Assembly: GCF_004353905.1 (NCBI RefSeq) | Contig: NZ_SMOD01000024.1 | Coordinates: 1-64,000 of the forward strand | DNA from: Paraburkholderia guartelaensis | Lineage (GTDB): Bacteria > Pseudomonadota > Gammaproteobacteria > Burkholderiales > Burkholderiaceae | Direction: 5' to 3' | Length of the DNA stretch: 64,000 bases | Part shown: positions 41,881 to 50,611 of the stretch, in pieces | Numbering within the stretch: the stretch's first letter is position 1 | Layout: every line of letters begins with the position of its first letter | Notes under the pieces: model-generated | Told to the model about the DNA's origin: nothing | What the model saw: only the letters and a program-made list of their open reading frames with translations | The model's database searches: none | Made by a program: the position numbers and the translations under genes

Positions 41881-42588
41881 ATGAATGCTCAATCGCTGGT
41901 CAGATCTGACGTGCTCGCTTCCATGGAGCTGTTTCAAGGGCTCTCGCCCGTTGCATTGGCGGATACGATGATCTGCGCGCGCACGCACGAGTTGCGTGCG
42001 GAGGCCCGCATCTTCTATCAGGGCGACGGGGCGGGAAGGGCCTATGCGCTGATCGAAGGGGGCGTTCGCATCTCCCAGTCGGGAAGCGACGGCGAGCAGG
42101 TGGTGATCCGATTTGTCGCACCGGGTGAGATGTTTGGCACTGTCGCGCTGTTCACCGATCGCCGTTATCCGGCGGAAGCGGTCACGCTCACCCAGTCGGT
42201 GGCCCTGAGCTGGAGCGAGGCTGACATGCTCGATCTGATGAACCGATACCCGCGCATCGCGGTCAACCTGGTCGGCATTCTTGGCAGGCGTTTGCAGGAA
42301 GTGCAGGAGCGCTTTCGCGAGATCGCCACGCAAAGCGTCGAGCGCCGCATCGCACATGCCTTGCTGCGGCTTGCCGAGAAGGCGGGCGAGAACACCGGGC
42401 AGGGGACGGAGATCGATTTCCCGTTGACCCGCAAGCACGTCGCTGAAATGTCGGGGACGACGCTATATACGGTGAGCCGCATTCTGACGCGCTGGGAAAA
42501 GTCCGGCTGGATCGTCACGAGCAATCAGCGCGTGACGCTCTGTGACTTCACGCGCATCATCCGGATCGCCGAAGACGGCGTGGATTGA
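41881..42588 (+). CDS. Crp/Fnr-family regulator next to norB and nirK
   Basis: The 235-residue protein has a Crp-type sensor domain (GDGAGRAYALIEGGVRISQ, FGTVALF), a dimer helix and a winged helix (LTRKHVAEMSGTTLYTVSRILTRWEKSGWI). The recognition helix (TTLYTVSR) differs from the ExxSR of Fnr, so its target may not be TTGA-N6-TCAA. It has no Fnr Cys cluster. Its place between norB (divergent) and nirK suggests it controls nitrite/NO respiration as an NnrR-like or NarR-like protein. Confidence 0.88.
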   Translation: MNAQSLVRSDVLASMELFQGLSPVALADTMICARTHELRAEARIFYQGDGAGRAYALIEGGVRISQSGSDGEQVVIRFVAPGEMFGTVALFTDRRYPAEAVTLTQSVALSWSEADMLDLMNRYPRIAVNLVGILGRRLQEVQERFREIATQSVERRIAHALLRLAEKAGENTGQGTEIDFPLTRKHVAEMSGTTLYTVSRILTRWEKSGWIVTSNQRVTLCDFTRIIRIAEDGVD

Positions 42589-43111
42589 GGCGGTCGCGGC
42601 GACCACCTGCCGCACGTATCGAAGCGAATCTATTCTTGCGTCCGGATCGAGGCATCGACCGGACGACGATACGCGCACGTTCCCAGAGTGCCTGGAGTGG
42701 CTATTTCCTCGCTCCACGCCCACCCTTGAGCATTAACTCCGAATTTCGACGGCGCTAATTTGCGCGGAATGCGATTGCTTGAATCGCATGCGACATTATG
42801 TCGAAAAGAGACATTGAATAATTAATTCAGATTAAGGGGTGTGGCGGATTTAAGCGTTAGCCTGTTTCGCGTTTGTGATCGTTATATATGGTCGTGCAAA
42901 ACGAATGCTTATTCAAATAATCTATCTTGAATTTATAAGTGTGTCAATGAGACGCGCAGAGCATTTTTTTAGCTGATGCATCGCAAATGAGAGAGGGGAA
43001 ACTGGAATGGGAGGTGATGCTTTTTAATTGGTCGATATTAAGTTTTATCCGCCCGGCGCATTACGTCCGGCCTCTGTAGCCGGGCAGCGGGAACCCGTAA
43101 GGAGAACAAAC
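42589..43111. other. AT-rich region upstream of nirK with two adjacent palindromes
   Basis: This 520-bp gap between the Crp/Fnr gene and nirK becomes AT-rich after 42720. It holds TGCGATT-GCTTG-AATCGCA (42770-42788), a perfect 7-bp dyad, and CGACAT-T-ATGTCG (42791-42803), a perfect 6-bp dyad, only 2 bp apart. I find no acceptable TTGA-N6-TCAA box. The frame upstream of the nirK ATG (from 43028) is not coding. The nirK promoter is in here, but I cannot place it. Confidence 0.5.
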
Positions 43112-44164
43112 ATGACAGGAAGATTATGTACCACACTTGCCACCCTCGGCCTGCTGGCGAGTCTTGCGTATCCGGTCGCGGTGCTGTCCGCGACCGACCA
43201 GCCCGGCGCCGCGCCGGGTGACTTTGGCCCGCCACAAGGGCAGCCGATTCACGCTGTGCTGACCAGTCCGCCGAATGTGCCGCCGCCGATCGAGCGGAAC
43301 TATCCCGCTCTGGTCATCGTCGATCTCGAAGTCAAGGAAGTGAAGCGGGAAATTGCAGACGGCGTCAGCTACGACTTCTGGACCTTTGGCGGCACAGTCC
43401 CCGGCAGCTTCATCCGCGTGCGTCAGGGCGACACGGTGCAACTCCGTTTGAAGAATCCGCCCGATTCGCACATGCCGCACAACATCGACCTGCACGCGGT
43501 GACCGGTCCGGGCGGAGGCGCGGCAATGACGCTGGCGTCGCCGGGCCACGATGCCACGTTCACGTTCAAGGCGCTGAACGCGGGTCTTTTCGTCTATCAC
43601 TGCGCAGCGGCCCCGGTCGGCATGCATATCGCCAATGGCATGTATGGCTTGATTCAAGTCGATCCGCCCGAAGGCCTGCCCAAAGTCGATCGCGAATATT
43701 ACGTGATGCAGGGCGACTTCTACACGAATGGCAAGTATCACGATCAAGGCATGCAGACCTTCGATATGGAGAAGGCAATCGACGAACGTCCGACCTATGT
43801 ATTGTTCAACGGAAGGGAAGGCGCACTCACTGGCGATAATGCGCTGAAAGCGAAAGTCGGAGAAACGGTCAGGCTGTTTGTGGGTAATGGCGGCCCGAAT
43901 CTGGTATCAAGCTTCCACGTAATCGGCGCGATTTTCGATCGGGTTTGGGACGGCTCGTATAAACACTACGAAGAAAGCGTACAGACAACGCTGATTCCGG
44001 CTGGCGGCGCGAAGGTCGTCCAGTTCCGCACGGAGGTGCCAGGCACATTCCTGCTCGTCGACCATTCGATTTTCCGTACCTTCAATCAGGGAGCGTTGGG
44101 CATGCTCAAGGTCGATGGTCCAGCCGCGCCGGCAATCTATTCGTCGTCCGCCGCCGCGCGATAG
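43112..44164 (+). CDS. nirK: Copper nitrite reductase NirK (AniA-type)
   Basis: The 350-residue precursor starts at ATG 43112 with AAGGAG nine bases before. It has a signal peptide (ending LSA) and two cupredoxin domains. Type 1 Cu ligands are in [10 protein letters not shown] and [19 protein letters not shown] (His-Cys-His-Met). Type 2 Cu ligands are the His in NIDLHAV, YHC and the C-terminal HSIFRTF region. It reduces nitrite to NO in the periplasm. Sequence style matches the compact AniA-like class without a cytochrome extension. Neighbours are a Crp/Fnr regulator upstream and norB beyond it. Confidence 0.96.
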   Translation: MTGRLCTTLATLGLLASLAYPVAVLSATDQPGAAPGDFGPPQGQPIHAVLTSPPNVPPPIERNYPALVIVDLEVKEVKREIADGVSYDFWTFGGTVPGSFIRVRQGDTVQLRLKNPPDSHMPHNIDLHAVTGPGGGAAMTLASPGHDATFTFKALNAGLFVYHCAAAPVGMHIANGMYGLIQVDPPEGLPKVDREYYVMQGDFYTNGKYHDQGMQTFDMEKAIDERPTYVLFNGREGALTGDNALKAKVGETVRLFVGNGGPNLVSSFHVIGAIFDRVWDGSYKHYEESVQTTLIPAGGAKVVQFRTEVPGTFLLVDHSIFRTFNQGALGMLKVDGPAAPAIYSSSAAAR

Positions 44165-44166
44165 TA

Positions 44167-44192
44167 GTGTGTCGGCTATGAAGCCGACACAC
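44167..44192. terminator. Hairpin terminator between nirK and the TAXI-TRAP gene
   Basis: GTGTGTCGGCT (44167-44177) and AGCCGACACAC (44182-44192) form a perfect 11-bp stem with loop ATGA, 2 bp after the nirK stop and 2 bp before the convergent gene's stop. It is likely a shared bidirectional terminator, although no long T-run follows. Confidence 0.7.
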
Positions 44193-44194
44193 CG

Positions 44195-45538
44195 CTATTC
44201 CTTCATTCGCTGCGCAACATGCGTTATCCGGTCCCGCACGACACCAATCGCCTGCTTGAGCGCGTAGACGTCCTGAAAATAGCGATACGGAATGCGTATC
44301 CGGCTCGCATTCGCGTCGATGTTTTCGATCTCCTCGCTCCACTGCGCAATCTGTGAGCGGGTCGGGTCGCTGTTGCTCCACACTTCGTCTTCCAGTGACT
44401 TGATTTCGCGGTACCAGATCACGAGCCGCTTCTTCATCCGCGCTTCGAGCATGCGCGGCAACGCCTGAAGCAAGCCGATCAGGAGCGCCGCGAAGGGCAC
44501 GAGGATCAGCAACCGTCGTTCGATCACGCTCGCGAGCCAGAACGGCAGATAGCGGTACAGGAACGGCTGGCCGGATTTGAAGTAGCGGACGCTTTCGTCG
44601 GAGATCGGGAATTCTTCCGTCTTCAGGTTCGGGAACGTGCCGAGCGGGGTGAAGTAATCTTCGCCGCCGTGAACGGCGTGAGCCGCGTCGAGCAGCAGAT
44701 AGACGAGCGCCGGATGCAGCGTGTCTTTCGATACGAGCAGCGCCGTCGCCGCGAGCAGTGTGACGTCGTTGCGTGGCCGATCATCGGCGACACTCGTCGA
44801 CGCGCGTGGCAGAACGATTTTCGAAAGTGCCGGGAACTTCTGAACCAGCGCGTCGGCCTGCGCGAAACTCATCAACTTGAGATCGCTGTTCAGCAGCGTC
44901 TTCTGCATATCGGCATCGGGCCTGCCGATGAAGAAAGCCGCGTCGATCTGGCCTCGCTCGAGCGCCTGGTACGCTGCAGGTGCGTCCATTTGCAGCAGTG
45001 TGGAGTTTTGGCTCGTGATGCCGCTGTAGCCGAGCAAGACCTGCGCAACGTTGAGCAGACCGCTGCCGGGCACGCCCGTCGAAATCTTCTTGCCACGGAG
45101 TTGCGACAGCTGGTCGACCGTCGTGTCGCCGCGATAGAACACCCAGATCGGTTCGTACGACACGGCAGCAATGGTCTGCAGACCGTCGGTCTCCTTCGGG
45201 CTGGTGGTGCCCGACTGGATGAAACCGACCTCATAGGCACTGTTCGGGTCTCTCAACCGCTCGTAATTTTCCACCGCGCCGGAAGAACTGCGGATATCGA
45301 GCTTGATGCCCGCGCGCTTCAGGATGGGTGCGTAGTGATCCGCAAAACCGCGATAGATGCCGTTGTCCGCGCCGCTGGTCATGACGATGGTGCGCTGGAA
45401 CGCAGGCGCGGCCACGATCGCCACCACCCAGCCAAACGCAGCCAACAGAACGATTACGCCGACGATCAGGAAGCGCCGCCTCGCCCTGGTCATGGGGGCT
45501 TTCTGGCTGCGATGCAGTGCCGGATTGTGTCGGGGCAT
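44195..45538 (-). CDS. TAXI-family TRAP transporter solute-binding protein with C-terminal membrane anchor
   Basis: The protein of about 447 residues has an N-terminal membrane segment, then a TAXI-TRAP binding domain (VMTSGADNGIYRGFADHYAPILK, IRSSSGAVENYERLRD, VGFIQSG, VPGSGLLNVAQVLLGYSG) and a second membrane helix near the C-terminus (LILVPFAALLIGLLQALP). The C-terminal anchor is a subtype with no permease beside it. Starts at 45538 (ATG), 45493 (ATG) or 45571 (TTG) are all possible; none has a strong ribosome site. The ligand is unknown. Convergent with nirK, so not clearly part of denitrification. Confidence 0.85.
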   Translation of the reverse strand: MPRHNPALHRSQKAPMTRARRRFLIVGVIVLLAAFGWVVAIVAAPAFQRTIVMTSGADNGIYRGFADHYAPILKRAGIKLDIRSSSGAVENYERLRDPNSAYEVGFIQSGTTSPKETDGLQTIAAVSYEPIWVFYRGDTTVDQLSQLRGKKISTGVPGSGLLNVAQVLLGYSGITSQNSTLLQMDAPAAYQALERGQIDAAFFIGRPDADMQKTLLNSDLKLMSFAQADALVQKFPALSKIVLPRASTSVADDRPRNDVTLLAATALLVSKDTLHPALVYLLLDAAHAVHGGEDYFTPLGTFPNLKTEEFPISDESVRYFKSGQPFLYRYLPFWLASVIERRLLILVPFAALLIGLLQALPRMLEARMKKRLVIWYREIKSLEDEVWSNSDPTRSQIAQWSEEIENIDANASRIRIPYRYFQDVYALKQAIGVVRDRITHVAQRMKE

Positions 45539-45923
45539 TGTTGTCCGCGTCTCCAGGATTGACCGCAGCAAGGATCGCGATGCGCGGCGATCCGCTGTGA
45601 TCGATATGGTTATGTAACATCGCTCGCGGTGAGTATGCCACGGTCGTGCGAACCCCCCGTCCGCGCGACGGACACGAGCGGCAGGCGCACTTAGCTGACT
45701 GCTTAATCTAGCCGGCCGGGTTAGCGACCGCGCGCCGCAGGGTCGTCACCGCCATCATCTCTATACTTGCGATGTTGACGGAGATCAAGATTCAAGGCGC
45801 TTAGGGACCGCTGGATGTGCGGCTTATCGGCTGAAGTTCGTTAACCAGTTGCGTAGAGATCGATGACATTGTTGTTTGGCCCTGGCATGGTCAAACAACA
45901 GGAAACAACCAAAGGAGGTTGTC
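45539..45923. other. Intergenic region with a 5'-leader hairpin before the DUF3562-like gene
   Basis: The gap holds a perfect inverted repeat, TGTTGTTTG (45870-45878) and CAAACAACA (45892-45900), with a 13-nt loop. It ends 10 bases before the AAAGGAGG ribosome site of the gene at 45924. Apart from that I see no gene or known motif. Confidence 0.55.
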
Positions 45924-46127
45924 ATGGCCAGGAACGATGACACGAAGACGATTGTTCAGGAACTCGCTTCTTCAACGAATCAACCCGAGCAACTGGTGTC
46001 GCAGATGTACGCAGAAGCCCTGGCCGATTTCAGGCTCGACGCAAAAATAATGGACTATGTCCCCCTCCTGGCAGCACGACGCGTTCGGGAGAGTTTCAAG
46101 CGCGCGTCGGCGCAATCAATCCGATAA
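45924..46127 (+). CDS. Small DUF3562-like protein
   Basis: The 67-residue product starts at ATG 45924, right after AAAGGAGGTTGTC, a strong ribosome site. It reads as a helical protein (IVQELASSTNQPEQLVSQMYAEALADF, LLAARRVRESFKRA), resembling the DUF3562 family of small Burkholderiales proteins. Function is unknown. It is a single gene with a hairpin in its leader and a GGCCGGG-TT-CCCGGCC hairpin (46136-46151) after it. Confidence 0.78.
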   Translation: MARNDDTKTIVQELASSTNQPEQLVSQMYAEALADFRLDAKIMDYVPLLAARRVRESFKRASAQSIR

Positions 46128-46135
46128 GCGGTACA

Positions 46136-46151
46136 GGCCGGGTTCCCGGCC
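46136..46151. terminator. Short GC hairpin between convergent genes
   Basis: GGCCGGG (46136-46142), TT, CCCGGCC (46145-46151) is a perfect 7-bp stem between the convergent DUF3562-like and MFS genes. There is no T-run and the loop would have to open to four bases, so terminator function is possible but unproved. Confidence 0.4.
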
Positions 46152-46175
46152 ATCACGCTGTCGCCGCGCAGCGTC

Positions 46176-47459
46176 TTAACTTCTGGAAGGAGGGGTTTCC
46201 CTGAACAGCAGGAGCCCGAACAGGCTCAGGCATCCGCAGCCCAGTACGTACCATGCTGGAGCGTAGAAGCTCCCGGTTGCACGCCATAGCGCGCCGACGA
46301 TGAACTGGGCGAACCCGCCGAACAGGGTCACGCCGATCGCATAGATGATGCCGAGCGCAGTCGCTCGTACTTCGGGTTGCAGCGCTTCCAGAATCATCAG
46401 AAATCCCGCCGGACTCGATAACGTCATCAGGCCGACCAGCACCGAGACGGCGACGGCCACCGTGGCCATTGACGGGAAGGCGGCGATCGCCCAAAACGCC
46501 GGCAGCACGACGACGAGCGATGCAACCGTGGAGCCGAACAGTAGTCGCTTGCGGGACACCACGCGATCCGCAAGCTTGCCTGCCAGCGGCGAACCGACCA
46601 GCAGGATGACACCGGCCGCGCAACTGCTCGGCAAAGCCGTGGCTGGCGGCATGTGCAGCGTCAGCGTGAGAAAGGTGGGGAGAAAGAACACGATCGTGTA
46701 CATCGTGGCCGTGCTGCCGATAACCAGCATCACGCCCGCAACGATCTGCCGAACCGGAAGTCGATGGCGCACTTTCGCGGCGTCGTCCGCACGCGAATGA
46801 AGGTGCCGCGACGTGTCCTCGATGCGCGTGCGCAGGAAGAATCCGATCGGCCCGATCGCAAGCCCGATCACGAACGGCAGCCGCCAGCCCCAATCGATGA
46901 GTTGACTGTGCGTCAGCGACTTCGTGAGAAGTACGGCGATCAGGGCGCCCGCGAGCGCGGCGCCACCCTGGCTTGCCATCTGCCAGCTCACGAGCACGCC
47001 CCGCTTGCCTGCGCTGCCCGATTCCATCAGCAGCGTGGTTGCCGCGCCGACTTCGCCACCAGCGGAGAAGCCCTGGAGCAGGCGGCCCAATACGATCAAC
47101 AACGGCGCAGCAATGCCGATCTGTGCGTAGGTGGGCGCAAGGCCGATGAGGCCGGTGCCGAGCGCCATCATCGCGACCGTCACCAGCAGCGCGGGCTTGC
47201 GGCCCGCACGGTCCGCGAATATCCCGATCGCGACCCCGCCGAGCGGACGCATGACGAAGCCGACACCAAATGCGGCGAGCGATATCAGTAGCGAGGCGAA
47301 CTCGTCGCTGGCAGGAAAGAACAGCTTGCCGATGATCGGCCCGAAGAAGCTGAAAACCGTGAAATCGAAGAACTCGAGGCCGTTGCCGAGTGCGGCTGCG
47401 ATGACCGTGGAGTGACGCGTGCTCGATGCGCTCGTTGCGCTGGCGTCGACTACATTCAT
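46176..47459 (-). CDS. MFS transporter, metabolite:H+ symporter (MHS) type
   Basis: The 427-residue protein has 12 helices and the MHS/ProP-like pattern (ALGNGLEFFDFTVFSFFG at the first helix; GIFADRAGRKPALL between helices 2 and 3; RLLQGFSAGGEVGAATTLLME). Such carriers import organic acids or betaines with protons. I start at ATG 47459; the frame to 47843 is unsupported. It is the last gene of the minus-strand set M20 hydrolase-porin-BON-MFS, so it may take up the substrate or product of the hydrolase. Confidence 0.9.
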   Translation of the reverse strand: MNVVDASATSASSTRHSTVIAAALGNGLEFFDFTVFSFFGPIIGKLFFPASDEFASLLISLAAFGVGFVMRPLGGVAIGIFADRAGRKPALLVTVAMMALGTGLIGLAPTYAQIGIAAPLLIVLGRLLQGFSAGGEVGAATTLLMESGSAGKRGVLVSWQMASQGGAALAGALIAVLLTKSLTHSQLIDWGWRLPFVIGLAIGPIGFFLRTRIEDTSRHLHSRADDAAKVRHRLPVRQIVAGVMLVIGSTATMYTIVFFLPTFLTLTLHMPPATALPSSCAAGVILLVGSPLAGKLADRVVSRKRLLFGSTVASLVVVLPAFWAIAAFPSMATVAVAVSVLVGLMTLSSPAGFLMILEALQPEVRATALGIIYAIGVTLFGGFAQFIVGALWRATGSFYAPAWYVLGCGCLSLFGLLLFRETPPSRS

Positions 47460-47524
47460 GTTGAGGCTGCCGTGAAAGGGGGTGAGGGCGCGCGTTGCAT
47501 ACATCGCGTCGCGCGCCACGACGT

Positions 47525-47893
47525 TTACTGGTTGCCGTTCAGGCCCGTGTTGGTGCGTATCTCGATCTTGCTCGTCACCGAGCGCACGCCATTCACGCCG
47601 CGTGCGACAGACGTGGCCAGTGCGATCTGGTTGTCGCTTGCGACGACGCCGCTCAGCGTGACTGCGCCGTTGTGGGCGCGCACGCGAATGTACGTCGACT
47701 TGAGGCCCTGCTTGCGCGCGGCGCGCAGTGCTTGGCGCACGTCGGCGGCCAGCTGCTTGTCGGCTGGTGCCGGTGCGGTCGAAATGGATGCGGCCGATGT
47801 CGCCGCTGTGTCGCTGCTTTCCTGCGCCCCCACATTTACGCAAAAGATAAAGAGCAGGACGGCGGCGAGCCGGGTGAGAGGGTTATTCGTCAT
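47525..47893 (-). CDS. BON-domain secreted protein
   Basis: The 122-residue precursor has a signal peptide (ending VGAQ) and one BON domain (LKSTYIRVRAHNGAVTLSGVVASDNQIALATSVARGVNGVRSVTSKIEI). BON proteins are periplasmic or outer-membrane-associated and of general envelope role. It lies 43 bp after the porin gene and 65 bp before the MFS gene on the same strand. Confidence 0.88.
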   Translation of the reverse strand: MTNNPLTRLAAVLLFIFCVNVGAQESSDTAATSAASISTAPAPADKQLAADVRQALRAARKQGLKSTYIRVRAHNGAVTLSGVVASDNQIALATSVARGVNGVRSVTSKIEIRTNTGLNGNQ

Positions 47894-47936
47894 GCTGTTT
47901 CTCCTCAGTCAATGGATCTGCGTAGCGCGAGCCACA

Positions 47937-49181
47937 TCAAAACTTGTGATACATGCCGACCAGCACGACGTGCGGCGTCTTGTAGAACTCCGTACCGTTT
48001 TGACCCGCGTATGCATTGTTGATGCTGTCGAGCGTGGGCTGTTGCGTGTAGGGGTAGGGATAGTGGCTATAGGTGGGCGCAGTGCCGATGTTATGGATGA
48101 CCGAGCCGCGCACGTAGAGGGCCGTACGTTTGGAGAGGTTGTAGTCGTAGCCAAGTGTCACGCCGTACGAGTGATCGACCCAGCCGCCGACGGTGCGATA
48201 CACGACTTCAGCGCGAAAGTCATTGCGCTTCAGGTAGCGATAGATCGCGCCGAGCGTATAAGTCGAAGACACCCGGTCGCCGTCGAGCCGGGGGGCGAGG
48301 AAGCTGTAACCCGCGGAGAGCACATAGTGTCCGCTGTCGTAAAGCACGCCGCCGGCGATGTTGTCGGTGCGTACGTATTGCGAGGGATTGAGCCCGTTCA
48401 CCGCGTAGTTGCCGAAATAGCTGATCGTCCCGAACAGATGGCCGTCGAAGTAATTGACTGCAACGGACCGGTTGGTCAGGGTCGGCGCAGTCGAATCCTG
48501 GGTGTGCGTCTGCACGAGCACCTGCGCATTGAACGGCCCATACCACGGTGACGAGTAGCTAATCGCGTTGGAAATGTGCAACGGCTGATAGCTGGCGCCC
48601 GGTCCGAGGTCGTAGGTCCATCCGGCCAGATAGGCAACCGTCGAAATCGACAGCACCTCGCCGAACACGTCTACGAAGAGCGGCACGCCGACGGCATCCT
48701 GCAGGCCCAGCTTCACTTCGCCGGTTCTCGCGGAGCCAAGCGCAATCCACGCTTCGCGGTTGAACATCGTGCCCGCGGTGCCGAGTTGTCCGTTGGAGGC
48801 GTCGAAACCATTTTCGAGCGCGAAGCGTACGCGGTAGCCGCCGCCGAGATCCTCGACGCCATACATGCCGAACTTCGAAGTCCACTCGCCGCCGCTTTGC
48901 TGAACGAAGGCGGTCTGGGCACCCTTGGTGAAGCCGATTGCCTGGTCTACGACGCCATAGAGCCTGAGCCCAGGCGTATAGGCATCGGTCGTCGCGTACG
49001 GCACGCCCTGGAAGTAGTCGCTGAAGAACAGGTTCGAGGCCTGGGCCGAGGCCGCCTGGCTCACGGCGCAGAGCGTTGCGGCGTAGCCGACACGCAGCAC
49101 GCCTCGTGAAAAGCGCTTCCGTTGTTCGTTGGCCCGTTTGTTATCGGTGGCGAAATATTGCCGAAGGCTGCGTGCTGACAT
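47937..49181 (-). CDS. Gram-negative porin (OmpC-like)
   Basis: The 414-residue precursor has a long N-terminus with a signal peptide (ending AASA), then a 16-strand porin pattern (LYGVVDQAIGF, SKFGMYGVEDLGGGYRVRFALENGFDASNG, FNREAWIALGS, ending HVVLVGMYHKF with C-terminal Phe). It forms a diffusion channel in the outer membrane. Its place between the hydrolase and the transporter suggests a substrate-specific uptake pore. The start could be later; the first 25 residues are unusually basic for a signal. Confidence 0.9.
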   Translation of the reverse strand: MSARSLRQYFATDNKRANEQRKRFSRGVLRVGYAATLCAVSQAASAQASNLFFSDYFQGVPYATTDAYTPGLRLYGVVDQAIGFTKGAQTAFVQQSGGEWTSKFGMYGVEDLGGGYRVRFALENGFDASNGQLGTAGTMFNREAWIALGSARTGEVKLGLQDAVGVPLFVDVFGEVLSISTVAYLAGWTYDLGPGASYQPLHISNAISYSSPWYGPFNAQVLVQTHTQDSTAPTLTNRSVAVNYFDGHLFGTISYFGNYAVNGLNPSQYVRTDNIAGGVLYDSGHYVLSAGYSFLAPRLDGDRVSSTYTLGAIYRYLKRNDFRAEVVYRTVGGWVDHSYGVTLGYDYNLSKRTALYVRGSVIHNIGTAPTYSHYPYPYTQQPTLDSINNAYAGQNGTEFYKTPHVVLVGMYHKF

Positions 49182-49277
49182 TTATAGGCTCTTGTGGTTG
49201 GTCAGAAACTGCAAAGGAAAAGCGGCAACTGACGCAGGCGACACGTGACAGCGGTCCATCGCCTGACGTGCCTGAGG

Positions 49278-50489
49278 TTATTCGGTGCGCAGGTAGCGTT
49301 CGGTCAGTGCGACGAACCAGGCCGCGCCCCAGCTGAGCGCGGCGTCGTTGAAGTCGTAGCCCGGGTTGTGAACGAGGCAGCCGCCTGTCTGGCCGACGCC
49401 GTTGCCAAGCAGCACGTAGCAGCCCGGCAGCACCTCGGTCATCCAGGAGAAGTCCTCGCTGCCCATGAGGGCGTCGGGCATCATCGTGAGCGCCTCCTTG
49501 CCCACGAGCGCCTCGATGGTCGCGATCGCGTGATCGGTTGCCGCCCGCTCGTTCACGAGGGGGCGCGAGATGGCGTGGTACTCGACCGTAGCGGTCGTGC
49601 CGTACGACTGCGCCTGCAGTTCGGCGATGCTGCGAATGCGCGCCTCGAGCGTGTTGCGGGTTTCGCTGTCGAGTGCACGCACCGAAAGCTCCAGCGTGGC
49701 CGTCGCGGGAATCACGTTGGCCGCCTTGCCCGCGTGAATCGAGCCGACCGTCACCACGGCAGCGCGTGTCGGTTCGACATTGCGCGCGACGATCGATTGA
49801 AGCGCCATGACGATGCTTGCGGCCGCAACGACCGGATCGCTCGCGAGATGGGGCATCGCGCCATGCCCGCCGCGACCCGTGACGGTGATCGTCACGGTGT
49901 CGGACGACGCCAGCATGCAGCCGTGACGCACCGCGAAATGGCCGACCGGGAGGCCGGGTGCGTTGTGCAGGGCGAACACCTGATCGCAGGGAAAGCGTTG
50001 AAAGAGGCCATCGGCGATCATGCGCGAGGCGCCGCCAAGGCCCTCCTCGGCGGGCTGAAAAATGACGTTGAGGGTGCCGTCGAATTGCCCTTGCGTTGCG
50101 AGGTGGTGCGCGGCGGCCAGCAGGACTGCGGTGTGCCCGTCATGGCCGCAGGCGTGCATCGTTTGGGCGACGGTGCTGGCGTAGGGCAGGCCTGTCGTTT
50201 CCTGAATCGGCAGGGCGTCCATGTCGGCGCGCAGACCGATGGCGCGCGGCGAGTCGCCGCGCTTGATCTTCCCGACCACACCCGTGCCGCCGATGCCCGT
50301 CGTCACCTCGTAGCCCCATTGCGCAAGCTGTTCGGCGACGAGGGCGGAAGTCCGCTTCTCGGCGAAGCCCAACTCCGGATGGGCGTGAATGTCGTGGCGG
50401 ATCTGGATGAACTGGGCTTCGTGACGGCGCAATGTTTCCAGCAGTTCGGCGTATTGCTGCGTTTCGGGATTCGTTGTCGCTCGGGTCAT
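49278..50489 (-). CDS. M20-family amidohydrolase (hippurate hydrolase-like)
   Basis: The 403-residue cytoplasmic metallopeptidase has the M20D pattern: RHDIHAHPELGF, GLRADMDALPI, MHACGHDGHTA, FQPAEEG (catalytic Glu), GRGGHGAMPH and the C-terminal MGSEDFSWM. Enzymes of this group cut N-acyl amino acids, indole-acetyl-amino acids or hippurate. It begins the operon with the porin, BON and MFS genes. The LysR gene at 50612 is divergent and is the likely regulator. The substrate is not clear from sequence. Confidence 0.92.
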   Translation of the reverse strand: MTRATTNPETQQYAELLETLRRHEAQFIQIRHDIHAHPELGFAEKRTSALVAEQLAQWGYEVTTGIGGTGVVGKIKRGDSPRAIGLRADMDALPIQETTGLPYASTVAQTMHACGHDGHTAVLLAAAHHLATQGQFDGTLNVIFQPAEEGLGGASRMIADGLFQRFPCDQVFALHNAPGLPVGHFAVRHGCMLASSDTVTITVTGRGGHGAMPHLASDPVVAAASIVMALQSIVARNVEPTRAAVVTVGSIHAGKAANVIPATATLELSVRALDSETRNTLEARIRSIAELQAQSYGTTATVEYHAISRPLVNERAATDHAIATIEALVGKEALTMMPDALMGSEDFSWMTEVLPGCYVLLGNGVGQTGGCLVHNPGYDFNDAALSWGAAWFVALTERYLRTE

Positions 50490-50611
50490 TGTTTTTGCCT
50501 CCTGCTGGCGTTTCTCAGAAACTGGATCAGGGGCTAGACTACGAACGATCGGTCAAAATAAAAAATCAAAAACTTGCATCTGAATACCAAAACCGCACAT
50601 CATTCCGCATT

